Notes: generated by a model from the letters alone, not told the origin. Positions 1 through 8,550 are shown, counted from the stretch's first letter. The stretch: 44,526 bases of DNA from Verrucomicrobiota bacterium (GCA_003402735.1 QQNE01000028.1:1-44526); one strand, 5' to 3'. A program made the numbers and translations.

Positions 1-830
1 CTGGCGGCGCGGAACCGCAAGGAGGGTCTGGTGGTGAGGGTGGAGGTGATGGGGGCGATCCAACTGTCCGGGTCCGGGGCGGTCATGGGTTTCGGGAGAC
101 GGATCGGGCGGGTGCGGGGATCGAGATCGATCCTGGACCCATCGACTTTAAGGTCGGGGCGGATGGATTGGATCCACTTGGTGGCGGCGGTCCGATCCGC
201 CTCCGAGGCGACCCGACCGCGCAGGCGGAGGAATCGGCCCTCTGGGGAGCCTTCGAGACGTGGGATCTTGGGAAGAGATTCCCAGAATGGGTGCAACCAA
301 GCCAATCCACTGACTTCCTTGGCGGTGGCTGGCGTGCTCAAGCTGATGGCGCCGGGTCCGGTGGGGGTGACGTAAGGATAGACTTGGACTTCACTGACAT
401 CGACCTGATCCCGTTCAAAGCCGCCTTGGCGGAGAGCGAGGTCGAGCAGAGCCTCGCGTTCGGTTTCGTCCCTCAGCCAACCGGTGGCACGGAGGCCGGT
501 GGCGGAGACTTCGACGGTGGTCAGGGTGGGGGGAACCTTGATGCGATTGTCCGCCGCGCGAGCCCGCAAGCCCCAGCCGCCGGTGGAATGGAGTGCCGCT
601 TGAGCCGCTTCCCTGGCGGCGGGTGAGGCGACATTGCCCCTGAGAGCGACGGTGAAGAATTGGATTCTGGATTCGACTCCCTGGTGTCCGCCCTCGCGCA
701 GAGTCTTTTTCGCCGACTTGGCCACGGCTGGAGCGACCCAAGCCTCGAAGGTCCACCACCCGCCGCAGGTCGCGAGGAAGGTCCCGGCAACCAGCGGCAA
801 GAGAATGCGTTGGACGACGAAGCGATTCAT
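1..830 (-). CDS. Membrane-anchored protein with BON-like repeats (C-terminus cut by window edge)
   Basis: The frame is open from an ATG at 830 to base 1 without a stop, so at least 276 residues are encoded and the C-terminus lies outside the window. The N-terminus (MNRFVVQRILLPLVAG...) has a basic start and one hydrophobic stretch up to about residue 25, which suggests a signal anchor. Two later segments read like BON domains: one around TGWLRDETEREALLDLA (about residues 110-145) and a second around LRLRGRVASEADRTAA (about 200-235). Each has the hydrophobic-strand, LRG/TGW, E-x-x-R-x-A helix pattern. BON repeats bind lipid or protein surfaces in the envelope and often precede an OmpA-like domain; that part is not visible here. 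It lies 82 nt downstream of the GlnD-like gene, on the same strand. The domain call rests on pattern only. Confidence 0.6.
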   Translation of the reverse strand, partial: MNRFVVQRILLPLVAGTFLATCGGWWTFEAWVAPAVAKSAKKTLREGGHQGVESRIQFFTVALRGNVASPAAREAAQAALHSTGGWGLRARAADNRIKVPPTLTTVEVSATGLRATGWLRDETEREALLDLALRQGGFERDQVDVSEVQVYPYVTPTGPGAISLSTPATAKEVSGLAWLHPFWESLPKIPRLEGSPEGRFLRLRGRVASEADRTAATKWIQSIRPDLKVDGSRIDLDPRTRPIRLPKPMTAPDPDSWIAPITSTLTTRPSLRFRAA

Positions 831-912
831 TCAGGACAAGGTGAAGGGATTTCGCTGAATCTGCCCTTGAGGGCAAGACCTTATTCTGGGGCGCTGAGTG
901 TGAGGGGTGGCC

Positions 913-3573
913 TTACCAGGATGTCATGAGGAGCCGGGCTTGGTGCAGGGACTTCCCTGGAGGCAGGCTGAGGTAGATGGAAATGAAAGACTGGCCGCGG
1001 GCGACCTGGGATTTCAGGCCATGAATGTTTCCGTGAAGATCCCGGAGGACCTTGTAACAGAGGGCATAAACCAAGCCGGCGGTATCCTGCGGGGTGTCGT
1101 GTCGGAGGCGGTATTGACCGGGGCGGACCTCCTCGAGAGTTAGTTCGCCCTGGATTTTGGCGAGATGCGATTCGTCCTCTGGGCTGATGTGGCGATGTTC
1201 GCGAATGGCCAGCTCCACGCGGCGGGCCAAGTCATCGGAAGGGGCTGGACCTGAGGGGGCGACGTGGAAGAAGTCGAGGGCCAATCCGTGATTGATGGCG
1301 GAGAAGAGGTTGGCTTGAGCGAGCGAGTAGCCGCTCTTCCAGATTTCGCCGGTGATGCAGGCGGCCAAGCCCGGGAAGTCACGGGCGGCGACGCCGAGGA
1401 GGGTGGCGGTGCCGTCGCGGACGATGGCGGCCTTGGGTGAAGGATCGGAGGTGGGACGGGAGGCGATGCCGAGGAGATGGGAGCCGAAGCGGGCCGCGTG
1501 TTTGCGGTACATGCCGCTGAAGAAATCCCGTCCGAAGTCGTTGAGCACGGCGAGTTCGCGTTCGGAGTAGCCGGCATCGCGGAGGGCCTTGGTGCTGTCA
1601 TGGCCGGGGCGATACCGTTGAATCGCTTTGAGGTAAAGCTCCCGAATGTTGAACCAGCGTGAGGGGACGATGAATTCGCTCTCCCACTCAAACCGATCTG
1701 CGTAGGTGAAGACAAAGAGGGCGCGAAGCCGTTGTTCATCGCCGCAATGGCGGGCAAAGGAGGCGACTTTGAAATCGTCGTTGAACCCATCTTCAGCGAC
1801 CTTTTTGAAGGCGCGACGGTTGGCCACGAGAAACTCGGTGATGGCGATCATCTCCGCGGGAAACCCGCCCTGGGTGCGGAAGGCCGTGTAATAATCCGCG
1901 AGGGGAATTTTGGAGAACCCGGAACCGAAGCGTTCCTCTGGGGGAAGGGTCGGATCGTCGAGGGCCTTCAAGTCTTCCTCGGTGACGGGGAGTCGCTTGG
2001 TTTTGAGGGCGAGCTTGACCGCGGCGAGATGATCCGCGTCGAGCAAGGCCGCCTCCAAGGTGGGGCTGAGTCCCTGTTCGTAGTCGACGAGGCGATCTGG
2101 AGCGACGGCCGCTTCGAGCATGGCATTGCCCTCTTCGACCTGGCGTTGCAGTGCCTCCAGTTTGCGACGGGCCAGCGTGCCGCGGCACCAGTTCCGTTCG
2201 AACAGGACGCGGGCCTCGATGGAAGAGGCGAACCGGTCATGACCGGGGAAGAGCCGTTCTTCGGCTCCCTCGACTTGCGAGAGGAATTCGAACGTGGCCG
2301 CCAGACTGCCACGAGGTTCGTAGAAGAGGGCGGCGAGATCTGGGACGGGTTCGAGCCAATCGCCTGCCTGGTCAAACGTGCCTTCCAGTTCTGAGGGATT
2401 GATGGCGACGCCGTAGCGTTGGGAGCAGAGGAGCAGTTGCAAGGCGGCGCTGCTGCGGTCCCGGGGTGAGGCCCCTGGGGCGGAGCCGACGTGCCTCAGG
2501 CCGCCGGGTTCGACGATCACGGAGCGGGAACGGTTGCGACCGCGTCCGCGCTGCAGTTCCCGGCCGATGACCCCCCGGGCGAAGGCGATGACCCGGCGGC
2601 GAGCGGAGAGAATGCGGGACCGGACTTCATGACTGAACTCGCGACGCTCGGACTCCGTGGCGGTCTCGGGCAAGAGTTCATCAAAGCTGAGGAAATCGTT
2701 GAAGTTGAGGAGATCTTCGGGGTGGGTGCCGTCGACTTTTTCGGGGAGATGAGTGCCCCGGCGCAAGTGGATGAAGGAACGGATGCGGAGGAGAAACTCG
2801 TAGGCTTCGAGGTCGCGCGGATCTTCGAGTTCCGCGTAGATGTCCTTGCTGTGGCGAAATCCCTCGATCGCCAGGGTCCAGATGCCGCCCAGAAAGGTCC
2901 GCAGTCCCTCGATCTTGATGTCGAAGTGGTCGAGACGTTCGAAATCGAGAGGAGCCGAAGGCATCACTTTGTTGCGTCCGGGGCCGAAGCGGCTGACCTC
3001 GAGAAAATGTTCGAACGGGTCGAAGGTGGCGCGGATCCGTTCGCGGAAGCGGTCGGTGAGGCCGGACGGGTCGTAAATTGGGGTGAGATCGATGAAGGCG
3101 TTGAGTTGTTTGCCTTCCAGCCGTGGCATGTCCTCGAGCTGGAACGGTTGGAGACCGGGTCGAAACCCGTAGCGGCGGAAGAAATCCCCGGAGTGCAACG
3201 TCTGCGCCTGCAACCGTTCGCGGAATGGATTGCCCTCGATTTCGTCATCGAAAAGCAGGGCGAGATCGGTGTCCGAGCACGGGGTCATCTCGCCCCGGCC
3301 GGTGCCGCCGAGGGCCGCCACGGCGAAGGGGCGGTCGTAGCCGAAGGCGCGGTGTTCCTGCTCGGCCCAGTGCGCCACCATGGCCATGTGAATGGCGGTG
3401 CGTTGGGTGACGATGCGCCTTCCGTTGTCGAGATCGGGAGAGACGATGAGGGCGTTGTTCTCCTTGATCAGAGCCTCAAAGGCGAGACGTGGATCCGAGT
3501 CCCCGATGGCGGGTGCTAGGGAGAGCTGGAGGAGTTCGTGCATTTCGGTCGGATCGTTCACGGAGCTTGCCAT
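913..3573 (-). CDS. GlnD-like nucleotidyltransferase with C-terminal ACT domains, HD motif not visible
   Basis: The protein has 886 residues, close to the usual length of GlnD, the PII uridylyltransferase/uridylyl-removing enzyme. Residues 88-103 carry the nucleotidyltransferase signature, LGGTGRGEMTPCSDTD, with GG at 89-90 and metal-binding aspartates D101 and D103. The region after about residue 560 (GDEQRLRALFVFTYADR) matches the helical segment that follows the HD domain in GlnD. Two ACT-like segments close the protein: ATLLGVAARDFPGLAACIT and AGLVYALCYKVLRDLHGNIHG. The HTLxV and LLHDIGK metal motifs of the GlnD HD domain are not found between these parts. Known GlnD enzymes use the nucleotidyltransferase to modify PII and the HD domain to reverse it, so this protein may only add nucleotides, or may act on another partner. 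No PII or glutamine synthetase gene is nearby. The ATG at 3573 is the first good start. Confidence 0.72.
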   Translation of the reverse strand: MASSVNDPTEMHELLQLSLAPAIGDSDPRLAFEALIKENNALIVSPDLDNGRRIVTQRTAIHMAMVAHWAEQEHRAFGYDRPFAVAALGGTGRGEMTPCSDTDLALLFDDEIEGNPFRERLQAQTLHSGDFFRRYGFRPGLQPFQLEDMPRLEGKQLNAFIDLTPIYDPSGLTDRFRERIRATFDPFEHFLEVSRFGPGRNKVMPSAPLDFERLDHFDIKIEGLRTFLGGIWTLAIEGFRHSKDIYAELEDPRDLEAYEFLLRIRSFIHLRRGTHLPEKVDGTHPEDLLNFNDFLSFDELLPETATESERREFSHEVRSRILSARRRVIAFARGVIGRELQRGRGRNRSRSVIVEPGGLRHVGSAPGASPRDRSSAALQLLLCSQRYGVAINPSELEGTFDQAGDWLEPVPDLAALFYEPRGSLAATFEFLSQVEGAEERLFPGHDRFASSIEARVLFERNWCRGTLARRKLEALQRQVEEGNAMLEAAVAPDRLVDYEQGLSPTLEAALLDADHLAAVKLALKTKRLPVTEEDLKALDDPTLPPEERFGSGFSKIPLADYYTAFRTQGGFPAEMIAITEFLVANRRAFKKVAEDGFNDDFKVASFARHCGDEQRLRALFVFTYADRFEWESEFIVPSRWFNIRELYLKAIQRYRPGHDSTKALRDAGYSERELAVLNDFGRDFFSGMYRKHAARFGSHLLGIASRPTSDPSPKAAIVRDGTATLLGVAARDFPGLAACITGEIWKSGYSLAQANLFSAINHGLALDFFHVAPSGPAPSDDLARRVELAIREHRHISPEDESHLAKIQGELTLEEVRPGQYRLRHDTPQDTAGLVYALCYKVLRDLHGNIHGLKSQVARGQSFISIYLSLPPGKSLHQARLLMTSW

Positions 3574-3625
3574 GGGTTGAGACGAGCGCCGGGACAGATC
3601 TCATCGAACCTCGGGGTGGGTCGGA

Positions 3626-4846
3626 TCAGTGGGCAACGACTTTGGATCCTTTCGCTTGGCCGATGTCCTTGAGAAGTTCATTGAACCAGGGTTCATCGAT
3701 GTCGAACGGTTTGCCACCGGCAATGCGAGGGAAAGCGATGCAAGACATTGCGTTTCCGGCGGTTTCGTCCTGGCCGGCCACACCGCTCTGTCCGTTGAGG
3801 GCGTATTCGGCGGCGGCAAAGGCCGATTGCTTGATCAGTTCCAGGTCTTTCTGATTCGGCGCGGCGGACCTTGCGAAATAGCCGCTCTTTTGAACCAGGA
3901 CCTTCTCCGCTTGGATGCGTTCCTTGAGTTGGCTGGCAAACCATTGGCCGGGGTTCAAGTCGTCGATGCGGGGGTGATTGAAGGCGTCCCGGGGAACCTC
4001 TTTTCCGTTGGCCTCGTATTCGCGGACGATCGTTTCGATGCCGGCGCCCTCGCTGAGAAAGACGTGGACCTTGTCGGTCTCGTCCATGCGTTCCCGGAGG
4101 CGATGGCATTCGGCATCGAAGTCCATGTCCATCTCGGGCAGGAACACGGCATCGATGTCCCAGCGCTCGCGGCCGAGGAGCAGTTCCGGGAACCAGGGGA
4201 ATTCATCGAGTCCGTGGTGGTAATCGTGGGCGGTGGCGGCCGCGAGCCAGCCGCAGTGGCGTCCCATGACCTCGTGGATGATGAGTTGGCGGGCGCTGGT
4301 GGTGTTCTCGTTGGCGATGTTGCGGAAGAAGAGGGCGCCCTGTTCCGCAGCGGTCCAGGCGCCGAGGGTTTGCCGGATGGGGCGGACGTCGTTGTCGACG
4401 GTTTTGGGCAAACCGACGACCGTGAGATCATACCCATTGTGCTCCAGGTAAGCGGCCAGATCGGCAGCCGTGGTGTTGGTGTCGTCGCCTCCGATCGTGT
4501 GCAGGATATCGATGCGATCGTTGCGGAGCCGTTCGGCCGCCACTTGAAGCGGGGTTTCGCCTGGTTGAACGAGGCCGCGCTTGAGGCAATCCTTCACGTT
4601 TGTCAACTTGACGCGGCTGTTTCCGATGATGCTCCCGCCGGACCGATAAAGGGTGGCATGGTTCTTGCGGAGAGAGTTCGGGAAGGTGACACTTTTCCCC
4701 AGCAGCAGCCCTCGGTAGCCGTTGAGGTATCCGATCAGTTCGGCGTCCGGCGCCAAATCGTTGTAGCGCTCCACCAGCGCTCCGATCGACGAGGAGAGGC
4801 ATGGGGCGATGCCACCGGCCGTGAGAAAGGCGATCCTTTTAGCCAT
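3626..4846 (-). CDS. pfp: Pyrophosphate-dependent 6-phosphofructokinase
   Basis: This 406-residue phosphofructokinase phosphorylates fructose 6-phosphate to fructose 1,6-bisphosphate in central glycolysis, in the cytoplasm. The N-terminus MAKRIAFLTAGG is the nucleotide/PPi-binding start of the family; this ATG at 4846 is preferred to an in-frame start 36 nt upstream for that reason. Two residues decide the phosphoryl donor. The motif GGDDTNT (119-125) has Asp in place of the Gly typical of ATP enzymes, and PKTVDND (147-153) has Lys where ATP enzymes usually have Gly. Both mark the PPi-dependent, usually reversible class. MGRHCGWLAA is the conserved substrate-side motif. The gene diverges from the aldolase gene for the next glycolytic step, with 116 nt between the starts. 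ATP use cannot be fully excluded from sequence alone. Confidence 0.9.
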   Translation of the reverse strand: MAKRIAFLTAGGIAPCLSSSIGALVERYNDLAPDAELIGYLNGYRGLLLGKSVTFPNSLRKNHATLYRSGGSIIGNSRVKLTNVKDCLKRGLVQPGETPLQVAAERLRNDRIDILHTIGGDDTNTTAADLAAYLEHNGYDLTVVGLPKTVDNDVRPIRQTLGAWTAAEQGALFFRNIANENTTSARQLIIHEVMGRHCGWLAAATAHDYHHGLDEFPWFPELLLGRERWDIDAVFLPEMDMDFDAECHRLRERMDETDKVHVFLSEGAGIETIVREYEANGKEVPRDAFNHPRIDDLNPGQWFASQLKERIQAEKVLVQKSGYFARSAAPNQKDLELIKQSAFAAAEYALNGQSGVAGQDETAGNAMSCIAFPRIAGGKPFDIDEPWFNELLKDIGQAKGSKVVAH

Positions 4847-4924
4847 CGGCGGGCCTATACGCTCCAATCGGGCATCGCGCAAGAGGTGAAACCGGAAGGT
4901 CGAGACAGCGGGGGATTCCCTAGC

Positions 4925-4952
4925 TTGACCGTGGGCCGAACGCCAGTATGGT
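4925..4952 (+). promoter_or_regulatory. Possible sigma70-type promoter for aldolase
   Basis: TTGACC (4925-4930; 5 of 6 consensus) is separated by 16 nt from TATGGT (4947-4952; 4 of 6). The implied start of transcription falls almost at the ATG at 4963, giving a leaderless or near-leaderless mRNA. This would rule out the in-frame ATG at 4948, which lies in the -10 box. No Shine-Dalgarno site is visible. The promoter is inferred from sequence only. Confidence 0.35.
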
Positions 4953-4962
4953 GCGCGCCGTT

Positions 4963-5997
4963 ATGCCTATCGCGACACCAAAGCAATTCGCCGCCATGCT
5001 GGATTCCGCTCAGGCGGGGGGATACGCCTATCCGGCGATCAACTGTGCCAACCTGAGCACGCTCAACGCGGCCCTGAAAGGATTCGCGGACAAGAAGTCG
5101 GACGGCATCGTGCAATTCTCCACCGGCGCGGGGCAGTTCATTTCCGGGTTGAACCACAAGAATGCGGCCCTTGGAGTGATGGTGTTGGCGGAAGCGGCGC
5201 ACACGCTGGCGGCGCAATACAATGTCCTGATCGCGCTGAACACGGATCACTGTCCGCCGGACCAGGCGCAGACGTTTCTGAAGACGTTGATTTTGGCCAC
5301 GGCGGAGCGGCGTCGTGCGGGGAAGAACAACCTGTTCCAGAACCACATGTTGGATGCATCCAGTCTGCCGCTGGCGGAAAACATGGCGCTCTCCAAGGAA
5401 TACCTCGCGTTGTGCGCGGAGAACGAAATCGTCCTGGAGGTCGAGGCCGGGGTGGTCGGCGGTGAGGAGGACGGTGCCGCCGGTTCCCACGACACCCCGC
5501 ACGAGAAACTTTACACCACGCCCGAAGACATGTTGGCGGTTTATGAAGCGCTCAACGGAGTGGGCCGTTACACCTTTGCCGCCACGTTCGGGAACGTGCA
5601 CGGCAGTTACAAGCCGGGGGCGGTCAAATTGCGTCCCGACATTCTGCAGCAGGGGCAGGCGGCGGTGATGGCCAAATACGGAGCGAGCGCCGAGTTTGAT
5701 CTCGTGTTCCACGGCGGATCCGGGAGCCCCTTGGAGGAAATCCGGGAAACCCTCGGGTATGGGGTGGTCAAGATGAACGTCGACACGGACACGCAGTATG
5801 CCTTCACCCGTCCGATCGTGACCCACATCTGTCAGAACATCGAGGGGGTGCTCAAGATTGATGGCGAGGTCGGCAACAAAAAGGCCTACGATCCCCGCAG
5901 CTATTTGAAGAAGGGCGAGGAGGGGATGGCGGCCCGGATCGGCCTTGCGTGCGATGACCTGCTCTCTTCCGGTCGTTCCATTTTTGGTCAGGTATGA
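4963..5997 (+). CDS. fba: Class II fructose-1,6-bisphosphate aldolase
   Basis: This 344-residue zinc aldolase splits fructose 1,6-bisphosphate into dihydroxyacetone phosphate and glyceraldehyde 3-phosphate. The sequence follows the class IIa (FbaA-like) pattern throughout. TDHC supplies D95 and zinc ligand H96; EVEAGVVGGEEDG (159-171) is the metal-site and active-site segment; FGNVHG supplies H213; VFHGGSGS supplies H250; KMNVDTDTQ (270-278) is the phosphate and monovalent-cation segment. The N-terminus MPIATPKQFAAML fits the family better than the ATG five codons upstream. The gene sits opposite the PPi phosphofructokinase gene and overlaps the following ROK kinase by 4 nt (ATGA), so the two plus-strand genes are probably co-translated. 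Together the three genes form a compact sugar-entry and upper-glycolysis locus. Confidence 0.95.
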   Translation: MPIATPKQFAAMLDSAQAGGYAYPAINCANLSTLNAALKGFADKKSDGIVQFSTGAGQFISGLNHKNAALGVMVLAEAAHTLAAQYNVLIALNTDHCPPDQAQTFLKTLILATAERRRAGKNNLFQNHMLDASSLPLAENMALSKEYLALCAENEIVLEVEAGVVGGEEDGAAGSHDTPHEKLYTTPEDMLAVYEALNGVGRYTFAATFGNVHGSYKPGAVKLRPDILQQGQAAVMAKYGASAEFDLVFHGGSGSPLEEIRETLGYGVVKMNVDTDTQYAFTRPIVTHICQNIEGVLKIDGEVGNKKAYDPRSYLKKGEEGMAARIGLACDDLLSSGRSIFGQV

Positions 5998-7022
5998 GTG
6001 GCCCCTACTTTGCCGGTCTCGACATCGGCGGGACCACGATCAAGTCCATGTTGCTGGATGCGGGGGGGAAGCAGGTCGGCAACCTCGTGGAACTGCGCAG
6101 CCATGTGCGCGAGGGGTATCGGCGCACCTTCGAGCAGCTCGATGCCTCGCTGGCGCAGCTCTGTTCTCAGAGCGGAATCGAGATGGGCGAAATCGCGGCG
6201 ATCGGTCTGGACGTGCCGGCTCCCTGTTGTCATGGGGTGATTTGGGGCCAAGCCAATCTGTCGAACGACTGGGTAGGCACGGACATCGGCGGTCAGTATC
6301 AGGCCCGTTGCGGGAAACCGGTCACGGTGACGAATGACGGAAACGCAGCGGCCTTCGGCGAGTGGCTCTTCCGGCCGGGCCGACAGGCGGGCCTGCTCTT
6401 TGTCGCGCCCGGAACCGGTTTGGGTGGGGGCTTGGTGCTGCCTGGCGGCGTGATGTACGAGGGGGCCAACGGGTTGGCCCTGGAGGTCAGTGACATCACG
6501 GTGCCGTTCGAGGACGAGCGCGGGAAGCCGAGCGATTCGATCGGGCGCGAAGGGTGCCTTGAGGCCTGGGTTTCCCTGGTCGGCATCCGTCGTCAGCTGG
6601 AGTTGCGCCTCCTCCACGAGATGCATCGCGAACATCCGCTCAACCAGCTTCAGGCGCCGATCGAGGAGAAGGCCCTCAAGTTGAGGGACTACGCGGAGAA
6701 AGGCGATGGCTTGGCACTGGAGATTTTCCAGGAGCAGGCCCGCATCCTCGGCTATGGATTGGCGGACATGGCCAGTTTGTTCGATCCCGGGTTGGTGGTG
6801 ATCGGCGGTGGTTTGGCAGAGACGGGTTTCCGCAACTGGTATCTGGATGAGGTCCGGGAGGGCTTCAACAACCGGGCGGCTCCCTTCTACAAGCGGAGCC
6901 CATTGCCTCCGCACGAGCCGACCACGGTGTTTGAGTGGGCGATCGGTGGCGATGCCAGTGCGGCCTACGGGTCTGCGCGCCGGGCGCTCGATCTCTTTTC
7001 TGCTCAACCGGCCATCCGATAG
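5994..7022 (+). CDS. ROK-family sugar kinase (glucokinase-like) with degenerate zinc site
   Basis: This 342-residue protein has the ROK/actin-ATPase fold signatures: DIGGTTIK (10-17) for phosphate binding, TNDGNAAAFGE with catalytic D115, and APGTGLGGGLVLPGG (138-152). The likely reaction is ATP-dependent phosphorylation of a hexose such as glucose, feeding the adjacent phosphofructokinase and aldolase steps; the exact sugar cannot be read. Most ROK kinases hold a structural zinc with a His in GExGH and three Cys in CxCGxxGCxE. Here the aligned segments read LALEVSD and DSIGREGCLE: the His and the first two Cys are absent and only C188 remains. The start codon overlaps the aldolase stop (ATGA), which indicates translational coupling. 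The last 19 nt overlap the convergent gene on the other strand. Confidence 0.85.
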   Translation: MSGPYFAGLDIGGTTIKSMLLDAGGKQVGNLVELRSHVREGYRRTFEQLDASLAQLCSQSGIEMGEIAAIGLDVPAPCCHGVIWGQANLSNDWVGTDIGGQYQARCGKPVTVTNDGNAAAFGEWLFRPGRQAGLLFVAPGTGLGGGLVLPGGVMYEGANGLALEVSDITVPFEDERGKPSDSIGREGCLEAWVSLVGIRRQLELRLLHEMHREHPLNQLQAPIEEKALKLRDYAEKGDGLALEIFQEQARILGYGLADMASLFDPGLVVIGGGLAETGFRNWYLDEVREGFNNRAAPFYKRSPLPPHEPTTVFEWAIGGDASAAYGSARRALDLFSAQPAIR

Positions 7023-7423
7023 GTCTGGACCAGACCGGTGGCGGCAAAGCCGTCGAGAACCGCGGAGAATCGGGTGCAGCGTTCGGAAAGGCGCTGCAGG
7101 GAGAGGAAGGCCGCGTGGTTTTGCGGAAGATCCATCCTGATGAGGTCGCCGAATCCCTTGATCACCGCGAGTTTGTTGCGGAACTCGTGACGGGTTTCAC
7201 GCTCCCCGAGTCTTCCCTCGGGGTTTGGCCCTCCGAGAACGCTCTGAAGGGCAAACATCATCTGTTCCGCGCCTTCCATGATGAATCCGATGTTCTCGGA
7301 GCCGATGAAACACTCATAATTGCTGAGGTCCAAGGCGGTCGATTGGATCTGGATGGTGAGTTGGGAGAGCTGGGAGATCGGATTGGATTGGTACGGTGGC
7401 TCGTTGGCGGCAGAGTGGTGCAT
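7004..7423 (-). CDS. Small orphan histidine-kinase DHp-like (H-box) protein
   Basis: The protein has 139 residues and no membrane segment or signal peptide. Residues 78-91 read RHEFRNKLAVIKGF, which resembles the H-box of HisKA-type dimerisation/phosphotransfer domains (consensus HExRxPLxxI), with H79 as the candidate phospho-acceptor. Predicted helices flank it (about 43-63 and 105-125). There is no N, G1 or G2 box, so no ATPase domain is present, and the protein could not phosphorylate itself. It might receive phosphate from another kinase, act as an anchor or inhibitor of one, or be a remnant. No response regulator is adjacent. Its 3' end overlaps the ROK kinase gene by 19 nt, tail to tail. 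The ATG at 7423 is used. Confidence 0.6.
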   Translation of the reverse strand: MHHSAANEPPYQSNPISQLSQLTIQIQSTALDLSNYECFIGSENIGFIMEGAEQMMFALQSVLGGPNPEGRLGERETRHEFRNKLAVIKGFGDLIRMDLPQNHAAFLSLQRLSERCTRFSAVLDGFAATGLVQTYRMAG

Positions 7424-7566
7424 GGGAAGAAGAAGGACAACTTCCGAAGGATAGTTCGCATTTGCTGATAATCAATAATTTTTATTAAATTCATACAAAG
7501 CTACCCCTAGAAGGCGTGGAGGCTATGGAGGCGGCGATGAATCTGAGCCGGGCCGCCTGCTTGGCC
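7424..7566 (-). promoter_or_regulatory. AT-rich upstream region of the H-box gene
   Basis: A stretch at about 7465-7500 is far richer in A and T than its surroundings and contains a short palindrome, AATAA-TTT-TTATT (7474-7486). It lies 50-75 nt before the ATG at 7423, where a promoter or operator would be expected. No clear -35/-10 pair could be assigned. Confidence 0.3.
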
Positions 7567-8493
7567 TCAGTTTCCGGGCGCGTTGAGGAGGTTCGCGCAA
7601 TCGGCGGCCACTTCTGCCGGATCGCTCGCCAGGGCCAAGCGTGACACTCTGACGAGCAACTTGTTGGATTCGTTGGGAGGAAGTTGCACGGGTTCGTCCA
7701 TCACGGGAGGCAGGACGGTTCCCTGGGGCGGAATCACCTTGCGGAACGCGGCGAAGATCCGGCCGTTCTGGAGGTAAAGACGAAGTTCCGAGCCGGGTTG
7801 ATGGGCGGCGGCAGGGGTTTGGCGGCGCAAGGCGAAAAAGAGTTCGCCGCCCTGGAAGTAGAAGGACTCCGAGAGACCGATGCCGGTGTCGGATGTGGCA
7901 TCGATGGTGAAATACTGAAGATCGTTGCTGGCCGGATCATGATGGTAGATGGCCTTGCCGGAAACGGCTTCGCCCGGAGGAAAATCGAGGGTCCGGATCT
8001 TGTGGTCGGAAAGATGCAATTGATCGCAGCGGGATTTGGTCCAGGCCAGGCGCTCTGTCTGCTGCGCTTTGGTGAGGTCCTCGTTGGGGTTGGCTTCGTC
8101 GGGAATCGGTTCCAGACGAATGGCGGCGAATCGTTCCCGAACGACCACACCGGCGGGTTGGTTGGCAGCGGGGAGGACAGCGCCCTTTTCGTCGATGAAT
8201 TCCGCTGCGGTTTCGATTACGAGTTCGAGGGTCAACTTGGAGTCCTGGCGGGAAGTGGCATCGAAGCGATACGGTCCGACGCGGCGTCCTTCCAAGGACT
8301 CGAACTCCTTGCCGAGGCGCATCGCGGAGCCGCCGGGCGAGATCTGGAAAGTGGACTCCAGAAAGGCGCGGAGCCCGGGTTGGGAATCGAGGATCGGGGT
8401 GACGTCGATCCAACTGCATGAGCCCTCCGCCAGTCCGGGGGCTGGCCACAAGGCGATGCTAGTGGCGACAACAAAGAGGAGCCGGTTCCGCAT
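7567..8493 (-). CDS. Secreted protein of unknown function
   Basis: The protein has 308 residues. It begins with a typical Sec signal peptide (MRNRLLFVVATSIALW...GLAEG, cleavage near residue 23). The mature part has two Cys near its ends (SCSW at about 25-28 and DCAN near the C-terminus) and a third in SRCDQL, a spacing compatible with a disulfide in the periplasm or outside. The rest looks like mixed beta structure, with charged segments such as ATSRQDSKLTLELVIETAAEF. No catalytic motif or known domain was recognised. It is the gene directly downstream, on the same strand, of the giant exoprotein, with 57 nt between them. The two may be co-transcribed, and this protein could serve in the same envelope process. 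That link is positional only. Confidence 0.7.
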   Translation of the reverse strand: MRNRLLFVVATSIALWPAPGLAEGSCSWIDVTPILDSQPGLRAFLESTFQISPGGSAMRLGKEFESLEGRRVGPYRFDATSRQDSKLTLELVIETAAEFIDEKGAVLPAANQPAGVVVRERFAAIRLEPIPDEANPNEDLTKAQQTERLAWTKSRCDQLHLSDHKIRTLDFPPGEAVSGKAIYHHDPASNDLQYFTIDATSDTGIGLSESFYFQGGELFFALRRQTPAAAHQPGSELRLYLQNGRIFAAFRKVIPPQGTVLPPVMDEPVQLPPNESNKLLVRVSRLALASDPAEVAADCANLLNAPGN

Positions 8494-8550
8494 GCTGGAG
8501 TTTGAGCCAAGACCGGCGGGAGAGCAAGTCGTGGTCGGCGCTCTCGGCGC

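Noticed and set aside
2491..3519. A 342-codon plus-strand open frame
   Set aside because: It is antisense to the nucleotidyltransferase part of the GlnD-like gene and has no motif of its own.
3629..5056. A 475-codon plus-strand open frame
   Set aside because: It is antisense to the phosphofructokinase gene and runs into the aldolase gene in another frame. It is a composition artefact.
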